A DNA stretch of 40,843 nt from the NCBI GenBank assembly GCA_031287735.1, contig JAITSO010000027.1, positions 1 to 40,843 of the forward strand, given 5' to 3'. Below the pieces are notes generated by a model, which did no database searches, was not told the origin of the DNA, and saw only the letters and a list, made by a program, of their open reading frames with translations. Within the stretch, counting starts at the first letter, position 1. Each line of letters starts with the position of its first letter. This stretch comes from Elusimicrobiota bacterium (lineage in GTDB: Bacteria; Elusimicrobiota; Endomicrobiia; Endomicrobiales; Endomicrobiaceae). The position numbers were made by a program, and so were the translations under genes. Below, one piece after another: positions 24,199 to 32,487 of this stretch.

Positions 24199-27100
24199 AT
24201 GCAAAATCCCACTAATAAAGCATCTCTGTTGAGAATGGTGATATTTTTTATTGGTTTTAGCTTGTTCTCTGCACAAGCGGTAGTGTATGCGGCAGATGTG
24301 TCGTCGTATTCTTATTTTTATGAATTGCTCAATGAAAACTCTGCCGGGCAACTTCAATTAATACGTCATATCTATTGTCCCGGAACTTCTCGCGTTGATA
24401 TACATTCGGTAAAAACCATAAATGGCTTATCAACAACACTTGATGGTGCGACTTGGCTTTCCATATATTTCACAAGCTCTACCCAAGGTGGTCTTTTTTT
24501 GAATGAAAACTCCATACTTCAAATAATAAATTCAAACCTCAACTTTTCAGAATCAGGGACTGCTATTTCAGCTTTTCCTAATTCTATTTTAACCGTGTCC
24601 AACTCTTCTGGTGTGTTTAACAATAATAACGCAACAACAAATGGTGGTGCGTTTGATTTCTCGTCTTCGAGCGGTGTATTTTCAAATACTATTTTTAAGT
24701 TTGACTCAAATTCGTCTTCACAATATGGTGGAGCAATTGCTGCTGAAAACAATGCTTCAATTTTTTTCTCGACATCCCACGTTGTATTTGTTGGCAATAG
24801 TGCAAAATACGGAGGGTCAGTAGCCACTGCAAATTCGGGCGGAAATTTTACCATAAAAAACTCAGAGCTTGCTTTTTTGAATAATACTGCTGATTTAGGA
24901 GGAGCAGTATACGTTGGTTCAAAATTTAGCGTTTTAAGCACTCAAGTAAATTTTATAGATAATGTGGCCAAAAGTTCAGGCGGGGCAATTTTTGTTGCAA
25001 GTGGCGGCAAACTGTCCATTGAAACAGGTCCAAGAGCCAATATTAATTTTATTGGGAATTCAGCTGAAGTTGCTGGCGGAGCGTTGTATATGTCTCAAAA
25101 TTCAGCAGTTACCATAATGTCTAACGGTGGAAAAGTGATTTTTAGCGAAAATCGGTCTGCAGGCAAATCAAATGATATATATTTAGAGCAAGGTTCAAAT
25201 TTGCAACTGCAAGGGTACAACAATGAAATTATCATTGAGAGTGGTATAAATTCTGTCGGTAGGTCAAGCATTATAAAATCTGGTGGTGAAAGTTTGTCAA
25301 TTGGTGGCGATAGTGATATAGGTAGTTCTTTATTCTCGATAGTAGAAGGCGATATGGTACTTTTAAAAGATGCCAATTTAAAAGGAAACGGTGCTGTTCT
25401 CATGATAGACGATTTTTCTAAATTCAATATGGCGAATTCTTTTGTAAACACCGTTGCTGTGGCTACATTCGTCAATAGATTGGAAGTTGAGATGGATGTA
25501 TTTAGTTGCGGAAAGCATGATGCAATAATTGCTGACAACGCTACGCTCGGCTACAAGCTGTCAGTCAGACCTTCTCTTGGAACATATGGTGCTCATCGGG
25601 AGTATTTATTAATCCAAGATACTGGTTTTGATAAAGGAATAACAATTTTTTCTCTTTTAGATACTAATTTAAAGATTATTGGTGGTTATGACTTTGATGT
25701 TGATATCAGTAAGGGGTTATTTTTAAAACTCGGGCAAGATTTTAAAGTGGGTACTAATTTTTCATCATTGGAAGGTTTAACTTATAATCAGTTTCAAATG
25801 GCTAAGAATTACGATGCTTTGACGCTTACTAGTTTTGTGGACGTAGACAATTTTGGCGATGTTTTAAATGTTGTAGCTAACGATACAACAGACAGCAGAA
25901 GCACTATAAGAGAATTTCTAAAAGCATCTTCACCTTATTTTTATGCAAATGTTGTTAGAGGTGTTGCCAGTGTAAATGATAACAAGGAAATTTATGATAA
26001 AATGTGGAGCAGGATAGATAATAAAAGCAATTTTTGGATACAAACTGTCGGCGAAAAAAGGGAATTCCGCGAAGATGGCAATTCAACTTACCGTTGCATC
26101 AATAGAAATTACGGTTTGATGTTTGCTTTTGATAGCTACATAACAGATAATTTTAAAGGTGGGATTTTCGGAAAATATCTAAAAAATGATATAGCACAAG
26201 GCAACAATAGTGCTGAAGTTGATAGTTTCGGTGGTGGTTTTTACGGTGGTTATATAGGTAAAAATGTGGAATTGAAAGCTTTGTTGTCTGGAATGCAAAA
26301 TCGTTATTTAACTGAAAGAGTCATAGATTTTAATGAAGGTAGCTTTGAAAGTGGCAATGTCGCAAATGCAGAATTTTTAGGCGTCTCTGTAGGCGTTGAT
26401 TTAGAATTTTCATATAAAATGCTTTTTAGTGAAAAAATTTTAATTTCGCCGTTTGCAGGCGTAGAATTTAGAGAAACAGCTTTTAAATCATTCACGGAAA
26501 AAGGTGTGCAGCCTTATAATTTTGAAATATGTGATACGGATTACTTAAGAGGCGAATCTAGAGTAGGTGCTAGAGTTAGATACGATAATTACGGTTGGAG
26601 CTGGTATGGAAGTGTGTACGGTTTGTATCTGTTTTCTGGAAAAGAACCGGAAATAGAGGCAAGCTTTGACAGGGCTTACGAAAAATTTAAAGCAAAAGGA
26701 TTCAGTGAAAAAGAGCTTATTGCTGTTTTAGGTTTAGGATTGTCAAAGGAAATCTCAAAAAATATCAAGCTTTACATAGATTGCGGTTATTCCAATGGAG
26801 CTGAATACCGAAACATTAGTGCAAATTTTGGAATAAGATATAATTTTGGACAGCTTGGCGAAGCCGTGGATATAGTTCGGAGACAAAAAACAAGTATTAG
26901 CGAAGCAATGAGAGATTTAGGCAAAGATGACGCTGAAGCAGAAGATTACAATTGCATTACTCTAGACAGTTTTAGCCCACCACCGTTTCACACAAAAGAG
27001 GCGGCTATGTTAAGAAGGGAAAAGATTAGCACTGCTCGGCTGCAAGAGCCAGTAATAAGAAATGGAGAAATACTAGGTGTTTTGAGGCAAGTTACAGTAA

Positions 27101-27420
27101 ACACTACACATTTTGAAATAGGCGATTTTGACCTAACTGCTAAAGCCAAAAAAATTATAGCTGAAATTGCAAAAACAGCTATAAAAAAAAGTTATTCAAA
27201 AATAACAGTTGAAGGACATACTGACAATACCGGAAGTGAACAAATCAATAATATTTTATCTTTACAGAGAGCATTAGTTGTTGTTGAACAGCTGATGCGT
27301 CAAGGTGTAGACATTAGCAAAATACAATTTGCCAATTATGGGTATACAATACCAGTAGCGTCAAACGAAACGTCCGAAGGCAGATCTTTAAATCGCAGAA
27401 CTGAAATCTTCGTAGAATAA
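24199..27420 (+). CDS. Autotransporter with Pmp-type repeats fused to an OmpA domain
   Basis: This 1073-residue outer-membrane protein has four parts. (1) A signal peptide (residues 1-32). (2) A passenger of about 550 residues, predicted beta-helix, with repeated GGA-hydrophobic and FxxN-type motifs (GGAFDF, FDSNSS, GGAIAA, FVGNSA, GGAVYV, FIDNVA, GGAIFV, FIGNSA, GGALYM, FSENRS), the hallmark of chlamydial polymorphic membrane proteins. (3) A beta-barrel of the autotransporter type (about residues 610-900), beginning FWIQTVGEKREF and closing with an aromatic-ended strand ISANFGIRYNF. (4) After a linker, an OmpA/MotB peptidoglycan-binding domain (about 965-1073) with EGHTDNTG and a closing NRRTEIFV. 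Normal autotransporters end at the barrel, so a periplasmic OmpA domain after it is unusual. A GGAG ribosome-binding site precedes the ATG. Confidence 0.88.
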   Translation: MQNPTNKASLLRMVIFFIGFSLFSAQAVVYAADVSSYSYFYELLNENSAGQLQLIRHIYCPGTSRVDIHSVKTINGLSTTLDGATWLSIYFTSSTQGGLFLNENSILQIINSNLNFSESGTAISAFPNSILTVSNSSGVFNNNNATTNGGAFDFSSSSGVFSNTIFKFDSNSSSQYGGAIAAENNASIFFSTSHVVFVGNSAKYGGSVATANSGGNFTIKNSELAFLNNTADLGGAVYVGSKFSVLSTQVNFIDNVAKSSGGAIFVASGGKLSIETGPRANINFIGNSAEVAGGALYMSQNSAVTIMSNGGKVIFSENRSAGKSNDIYLEQGSNLQLQGYNNEIIIESGINSVGRSSIIKSGGESLSIGGDSDIGSSLFSIVEGDMVLLKDANLKGNGAVLMIDDFSKFNMANSFVNTVAVATFVNRLEVEMDVFSCGKHDAIIADNATLGYKLSVRPSLGTYGAHREYLLIQDTGFDKGITIFSLLDTNLKIIGGYDFDVDISKGLFLKLGQDFKVGTNFSSLEGLTYNQFQMAKNYDALTLTSFVDVDNFGDVLNVVANDTTDSRSTIREFLKASSPYFYANVVRGVASVNDNKEIYDKMWSRIDNKSNFWIQTVGEKREFREDGNSTYRCINRNYGLMFAFDSYITDNFKGGIFGKYLKNDIAQGNNSAEVDSFGGGFYGGYIGKNVELKALLSGMQNRYLTERVIDFNEGSFESGNVANAEFLGVSVGVDLEFSYKMLFSEKILISPFAGVEFRETAFKSFTEKGVQPYNFEICDTDYLRGESRVGARVRYDNYGWSWYGSVYGLYLFSGKEPEIEASFDRAYEKFKAKGFSEKELIAVLGLGLSKEISKNIKLYIDCGYSNGAEYRNISANFGIRYNFGQLGEAVDIVRRQKTSISEAMRDLGKDDAEAEDYNCITLDSFSPPPFHTKEAAMLRREKISTARLQEPVIRNGEILGVLRQVTVNTTHFEIGDFDLTAKAKKIIAEIAKTAIKKSYSKITVEGHTDNTGSEQINNILSLQRALVVVEQLMRQGVDISKIQFANYGYTIPVASNETSEGRSLNRRTEIFVE

Positions 27421-27434
27421 AGGATTTTGCACGC

Positions 27435-28964
27435 ATGTTTTCTCTAACATATTCAGCTGCAATTAATGGCATAGATGCCGATATTGTTGAAGTTGAGACT
27501 TATATTTCTAATGGAATGCCTGGGTTTTTTATAGTTGGGCTTCCAGATACTGCAGTAAAAGAGTCCAGAGATAGAGTTGCAGCAGCTCTGAAAAATTCCG
27601 GATTTGATTTTCCGCCTAAAAAAATAACCGTAAATTTAGCACCCGCCGACACAAAAAAAGAGGGCGGCATTTTTGATTTGCCAATTGCTTTAGGCATCCT
27701 TAGTGCAAGCGGAATAATAAAGAAAGACAGTCTTTTAGGTTTCTGTATTGCTGGTGAATTAGCTTTAGATGGCAAAATAAGAAAAGTTAAAGGCATTTTG
27801 CCTATAGCTTTATCTTTAAGCAAAACAAAAATAAAAAAAATCATAGTTCCTTTTGCGAATAGACAAGAAGCTGCAGCTTCTAGAAGCGTCAGTGCTTTTT
27901 CTTTCAAAACGCTTGACGAAGTTGTTAAATTTATTAATGGAACGACACAATGCGAACCTTACATTTACAACGATGACGAAAATACGGCAACGGTTTCAAA
28001 TTCTTATGATTTTGCAGATATTAAAGGTCAAAAAAATGCAAAAAGAGCTGTAGAGATTTCAGCGGCTGGTGGTCATAATATTTTGATGTCTGGACCTCCC
28101 GGCTCTGGAAAAACTATGATAGCAAAGCGGATGCCGTCTATTTTACCTCCTATGACTTTTGAGGAATCTGTTGAAACTACAAAAATTTGGTCATCGGCTG
28201 GGCATAATTTCTCTGGTGGTCTTATAAAGCAAAGACCTTTTAGAAGTCCGCATCACACTATTTCAGCTATCGCCCTTGCTGGTGGTGGAGCATACCCAAA
28301 GCCAGGCGAAGTAAGCTTATCGCATAATGGAATTTTGTTTTTAGATGAACTACCAGAATTTAGACGTGATGCGCTTGAAATTTTACGTCAACCTTTGGAA
28401 GATAAAAAAATAATGGTCTCTAGAACAAAAAATACTTTTGTTTTTCCAGCTTCTTTTATGCTTGTTACAGCTATGAATCCTTGCCCGTGCGGAAATTTAG
28501 GTCATAGGGAAAAGCAATGCATTTGTACGCCTTATCAGATACAAAAATACAGGGGTAAAATTTCAGGTCCTCTTATGGACAGGATAGATATTTATATTGA
28601 AGTTCCAGCATTGAAATTTTTGGAACTTACTGAGATTAAAGATGTAGGCGAGCATTCGCAAGAGATTAAACAAAGAGTAACTTTAGCTAGAGAGATTCAA
28701 AACAAGAGATTTAAGGGTACTGGAATTTACGTAAACGCACAAATGCGTTCTAAAGAAATAAAAAAACACTGCATTTTGGATGACAAGTCTTATGCGTTCC
28801 TAAAAAATACTGTTGAAAAATTAAATTTTTCGGCAAGGTCTTACGATAAAATTTTAAAAGTTGCGAGGACAATTGCAGATTTAGAAAACGAATCAAGCAT
28901 CAAAGTAAATCATATATCGCAAGCTGTTCAATACAGATTTCTTGACAGACAGATGGGAAATTAG
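27435..28964 (+). CDS. comM: ComM/YifB-family Mg-chelatase-like AAA+ protein
   Basis: This 509-residue protein has the three-part ComM layout: an N-terminal Lon-substrate-like ChlI domain (residues about 1-170), an AAA+ core with Walker A GPPGSGKTM and Walker B ILFLDELPEF, and a C-terminal Mg-chelatase-type domain. The cysteine motif CPCGNLGHREKQCIC (about residues 348-362) is the conserved zinc-like site of the family. ComM is a helicase promoting branch migration of incoming DNA during natural transformation, and homologues are also common in non-competent bacteria. No competence genes are in the window. AAGGA precedes the ATG, and the gene is followed directly by mazG. Confidence 0.95.
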   Translation: MFSLTYSAAINGIDADIVEVETYISNGMPGFFIVGLPDTAVKESRDRVAAALKNSGFDFPPKKITVNLAPADTKKEGGIFDLPIALGILSASGIIKKDSLLGFCIAGELALDGKIRKVKGILPIALSLSKTKIKKIIVPFANRQEAAASRSVSAFSFKTLDEVVKFINGTTQCEPYIYNDDENTATVSNSYDFADIKGQKNAKRAVEISAAGGHNILMSGPPGSGKTMIAKRMPSILPPMTFEESVETTKIWSSAGHNFSGGLIKQRPFRSPHHTISAIALAGGGAYPKPGEVSLSHNGILFLDELPEFRRDALEILRQPLEDKKIMVSRTKNTFVFPASFMLVTAMNPCPCGNLGHREKQCICTPYQIQKYRGKISGPLMDRIDIYIEVPALKFLELTEIKDVGEHSQEIKQRVTLAREIQNKRFKGTGIYVNAQMRSKEIKKHCILDDKSYAFLKNTVEKLNFSARSYDKILKVARTIADLENESSIKVNHISQAVQYRFLDRQMGN

Positions 28965-28965
28965 T

Positions 28966-29343
28966 GTGAAAAAATACTTGAAAGAATTCGAAAAGCTTAT
29001 AGGAATTTTCGAAAAGTTGCGTTCTAGTAATGGTTGCATTTGGGATAGGGAACAAACGCATAAATCTTTAATAAAATATCTGTTTTCGGAAAGTAAAGAA
29101 GTAAAAAAAGCTATAGATAACAATGATATGGAAAACTTAAAAGAAGAACTCGGAGACATATTATTGCAAGTAGTTTTTCATTCGCAAATTGCAAAAGAGA
29201 ATGGAGAATTTAGCATATCAGATGTAGTAAAAACTCTAAACCAAAAACTAGTTAGACGTCACCCGCATGTGTTTGGTACTTGCAAAGTAAAAACAGTAAA
29301 AGACGTAGAACGCTTGTGGAAAGAAATCAAAGCGAAAGAATAA
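28966..29343 (+). CDS. mazG: MazG-family nucleotide pyrophosphohydrolase (single domain)
   Basis: This protein of about 125 residues hydrolyses nucleoside triphosphates to monophosphates and pyrophosphate, cleaning up abnormal nucleotides. CIWDREQTH near the N-terminus matches the family's CPWDxxQTH. The metal-binding helices read ESKEV and KEELGDILLQVVFH, and RRHPHVFG closes the domain. E. coli MazG has two such domains in about 263 residues, whereas here there is one. The start is uncertain. A TTG at 28942 would overlap comM, whereas the GTG at 28966, two bases after the comM stop, gives a start at MKKYLKEFEKL and is preferred. Confidence 0.9.
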   Translation: MKKYLKEFEKLIGIFEKLRSSNGCIWDREQTHKSLIKYLFSESKEVKKAIDNNDMENLKEELGDILLQVVFHSQIAKENGEFSISDVVKTLNQKLVRRHPHVFGTCKVKTVKDVERLWKEIKAKE

Positions 29344-29389
29344 ACATGGCTTGTATAAAATAAATTCAGTTGTAGGTTTTGCAGGTAGG

Positions 29390-30676
29390 TCAAGTAAGGA
29401 TGTTTATTTCTCCGTATTTCATGAAGCATAGTTTTTTACTTGAGTAATAATTTGTTTTTTCTGACCCTACTGGAAGCATAATGGCTTCAATGTCATATTC
29501 AGGGTTTTGGAAAATATCAATTTTGCAATCAAAATAGTTTTGTGAAGAAAACTCTTGAACTGCTACTGTCTTGTTTTTGTTTTTCCCTAGCAAAGCAAAT
29601 TTATACATAACGTCTTTTTGCATGTTTTTCATCGTGTATCGCCATTTGTTCTCTTCTATTTTTTCTACATTTTCCCAATCGTAATAAAACGGATATTTGT
29701 TTTTTATTTCCCAACCTGTTCTTTTAGAAATAATATCGGCATAATATTTTGTGCTTTTTATCTGTCCGCGCCTGTTTAAATGGTAGCGGTCATTGTAGTC
29801 ATTTGGCAATAACCCTATTTCTAAAATATTATTTTTTAAATTATCGCAATATTTGAGGTTTTTTACAGTGTTTCTAATTGTTTTAAAATAACTCTCTACT
29901 TTTTTATTTTCGCTTTGAATTTCTGGCGGCTCGATTAGCCAAATTTCTACTTCATTTTTTTGTGCTAACTCTGCAATTTTTTTTAATAAAGGAATTTTAT
30001 TAGATATTAAAGCTACAGAATAACCAATGCTGCTTTTGTCATATAATTTCACATTTGCCCAATCTTTACATAATAAAGTGTCCTTAGAAATGAGACTAGC
30101 GGATTTGCTGCCGTAAGAGTTAAAATCTGAGTATAAATGCTGATAGTGTCTCTCTTTAAAATTTTCCCACCTTTTCCACTTATACGGCGAGCGGAACAAT
30201 TGCAAAATAGCAAGATAGTTTTTTGCTTTCAGTGTGGCGATTGAGACACGCATTTTGTCTTTCCAATTTCTTATGCCATCAATATTGTTTGCTAAAAACA
30301 TGCCGTTTACGTCATCTTGAATTATAAAACTTGCCGCTTCTAAACAGATTATTTTAGGTTTTTTTGTTTTTAAAAGTACTTTGATATTTTCCACAAGGGT
30401 TTGAGCGTTCTGTTGTGGAATTCCAAGCATCCAAATTTCTTTATCAAACATTTTGCTTAACAGCTCGGCGTCAAAAGCAAAAAAGCTCACAGAACTTCCA
30501 CAAAAAAGCATGTCTATTTGACCGGAATTTTTATTGTATATTTTATCCCAAGTTGGCGAATAATCTTTTATAAAGAATAATTTCTCAAGAGAGAAGATAA
30601 CGAAAAGCAAAACAGCAATAAATACGGTGCATTTTAAAAAGTTAATAAAATTTTCTTTTTTTATTTTAAGTTTCAT
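29390..30676 (-). CDS. SGNH-hydrolase-like partner of the MBOAT acyltransferase
   Basis: This 428-residue protein has one N-terminal membrane anchor (about residues 9-31) and an exported domain. The stretch MLFCGSSVSFFAFD resembles the nucleophile block of SGNH/GDSL enzymes, and DRYHLNRRGQ near residue 325 matches the catalytic D-x-x-H block (DxxHLNxxG). Proteins of this kind (AlgJ/AlgX, DltD and DUF1574-like) take the acyl group delivered by an MBOAT protein and place it on an exported polysaccharide. The preferred ATG (30676) lies eight bases after the MBOAT stop with AGGA upstream. Earlier in-frame starts overlap the MBOAT gene and lack this site. Confidence 0.7.
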   Translation of the reverse strand: MKLKIKKENFINFLKCTVFIAVLLFVIFSLEKLFFIKDYSPTWDKIYNKNSGQIDMLFCGSSVSFFAFDAELLSKMFDKEIWMLGIPQQNAQTLVENIKVLLKTKKPKIICLEAASFIIQDDVNGMFLANNIDGIRNWKDKMRVSIATLKAKNYLAILQLFRSPYKWKRWENFKERHYQHLYSDFNSYGSKSASLISKDTLLCKDWANVKLYDKSSIGYSVALISNKIPLLKKIAELAQKNEVEIWLIEPPEIQSENKKVESYFKTIRNTVKNLKYCDNLKNNILEIGLLPNDYNDRYHLNRRGQIKSTKYYADIISKRTGWEIKNKYPFYYDWENVEKIEENKWRYTMKNMQKDVMYKFALLGKNKNKTVAVQEFSSQNYFDCKIDIFQNPEYDIEAIMLPVGSEKTNYYSSKKLCFMKYGEINILT

Positions 30677-30684
30677 TGAAAATC

Positions 30685-32466
30685 CTAGAAAACTTGATAT
30701 ATAAAATTTTGCTCGACAAGACTTCCATACACTCCAAACATTATCACGAACAAAATTAAAGCTATATAAACAACCCAACGTATTAGCAAAATTTGCTTGG
30801 CAATTATTTCCCTAAACGACACAAATTGGCTTATGGATTCAAAGATACTAAAAAATATTATTGAAGTTACAGATAACATAAAATCATGCTTTGGCATTAC
30901 CGCCGTAACTGAAAAAGACAGAAATTGCAATTTTAAAATTTGAAAAATCATAACAGCAATCGCTAAACAAGAAAATAAAAACAAAATAGTCCTATCGAAT
31001 TTAGTCAGTAATTTTAAAGCAATAATTCTAATGTTTACGACTGTGAAAATAAGGAGAATTGCTAAAAGTATGTATGGACAACAAAAAGAAGCTATTTTTG
31101 AAAATATTTCAAATGAGCTTTTCATATCGTTTGCTCTAAAAAAAATACAACCTATGCAAAATAAAGTGAAAGTTCGTAAGGTTTGAAAACTTTTCCAAAT
31201 AATGCTTTCTGTATTTATTTTTAAAAACTGTGTTGTTTTCTGGAAAATAGTTTTAAACATATCTGATAAAATTATTATAAAGCATGGAACAAAGCCTACA
31301 AGTATCACGTATTTCCAACCGTCGCCATGCCATAGTCCAATCAAAAACCAAACTACAAGCATAGAAAAGTATGTTTCAAAATTTTTGGCGGCTTTGGTTC
31401 CAAAAAGTTTTGCAAATTTGGCAGAAGCAAACATTAGAAATTTTGAAGCAAAAAACGGAAAAAACACATAAGATTTAAACCAATCAAAAAGTGTGATGTG
31501 CCAGCGTCTAAAAAATTCAGCGAAAGTTCTTGAAAAAAATGGTTGTTTGAAATTCTCATTCATTTTTATTCCAAACATTTGCCCAACACCTATTGCAATA
31601 TCTACGCAACCTGAAAAATCGCAATAAAATTGAAAAGCGAAAAATATTGTAGCTATAACTAAATAAATTGCGGGATAATTTGTGTAGTCGTTAAAAATTG
31701 GATTTACGAATAAAGCGAGTCTGTCAGCTATCACCAATTTTTTCAATAAACCCCAAATTATTCTTTGTACTCCAAAAGTAAATTGTTGGTAATCAAAACA
31801 GTGTGCTTCGTAAAGCTGGGTTGCTAAATTATTGTAGCTATGTATAGGACCCACGGTTAACGTTGGGAAAAACATAGAAAAAAGCGATAGCTTAAAAAGA
31901 TTGTTTTGCGGTCTGCATTTCGCTTTGTACACGTCTATCAAGTATCCAAGGCTTGCAAAAGTGTAATAAGAAATTCCTAATGGCAAAATAAGCTTTAAAA
32001 GTGGAAGCGAATAATTTGTTAAATGCAAAAGCGTGGCAAGGTCGTTAACGCTATGTGCAAAAAAATTGTAGTATTTGAAAACCCCCAGCAATACTAAATT
32101 TACAAGGATACAGATCAAGAAAGTTTGTTTTTTTTTACTACTTAAATAGAAAAATTTTTTGGCAATGTCTGGATTTAATAATCCTTTAATTTTTTGGTGA
32201 TTATTTAGATTGCCGATGATAGTTTCTGACGACTGCTGTGACAGCTTTGTTTGTTCTAGTGCTATTTTTCCTACTACCAATGCGCTGCGCCAAACTGTGA
32301 AAGAAGTTATAAAAATGCACAAAAGCATCACATGGAATTCGACTGAAAAATAAAAAAATATACTTGCAGCAAAAAGAATGACCCACTGAAAATTTTTAGG
32401 TAAACAATAGTATAAAAGAAGCAGCACGGATAAAAAGAAAAAGAAATAGAAAGATGTTATTGGCAT
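30685..32466 (-). CDS. MBOAT-family O-acyltransferase (AlgI/DltB-like)
   Basis: This 593-residue polytopic membrane protein has about eleven membrane segments. MBOAT landmarks are YCDFSGCVDIAIG, FFRRWHITLFDWF (the conserved RRWHxxL block) and LWHGDGW, containing the catalytic histidine of the WHGxxW motif. AlgI- and DltB-type members pass acyl groups, usually acetyl or D-alanyl, across the membrane to modify exported polymers. The N-terminal ~130 residues include an insert with little similarity to AlgI, so the protein is about 100 residues longer than typical (about 470-520). The SGNH-like gene follows eight bases later. The glycan acceptor is unknown. Confidence 0.9.
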   Translation of the reverse strand: MPITSFYFFFFLSVLLLLYYCLPKNFQWVILFAASIFFYFSVEFHVMLLCIFITSFTVWRSALVVGKIALEQTKLSQQSSETIIGNLNNHQKIKGLLNPDIAKKFFYLSSKKKQTFLICILVNLVLLGVFKYYNFFAHSVNDLATLLHLTNYSLPLLKLILPLGISYYTFASLGYLIDVYKAKCRPQNNLFKLSLFSMFFPTLTVGPIHSYNNLATQLYEAHCFDYQQFTFGVQRIIWGLLKKLVIADRLALFVNPIFNDYTNYPAIYLVIATIFFAFQFYCDFSGCVDIAIGVGQMFGIKMNENFKQPFFSRTFAEFFRRWHITLFDWFKSYVFFPFFASKFLMFASAKFAKLFGTKAAKNFETYFSMLVVWFLIGLWHGDGWKYVILVGFVPCFIIILSDMFKTIFQKTTQFLKINTESIIWKSFQTLRTFTLFCIGCIFFRANDMKSSFEIFSKIASFCCPYILLAILLIFTVVNIRIIALKLLTKFDRTILFLFSCLAIAVMIFQILKLQFLSFSVTAVMPKHDFMLSVTSIIFFSIFESISQFVSFREIIAKQILLIRWVVYIALILFVIMFGVYGSLVEQNFIYQVF

Positions 32467-32487
32467 TTTGATAAGCTAACAGTGAGG

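Noticed and set aside
24519-24941. 140-codon ORF antisense to the autotransporter
   Set aside because: Mirror of the repetitive passenger-coding sequence; no independent start signal.
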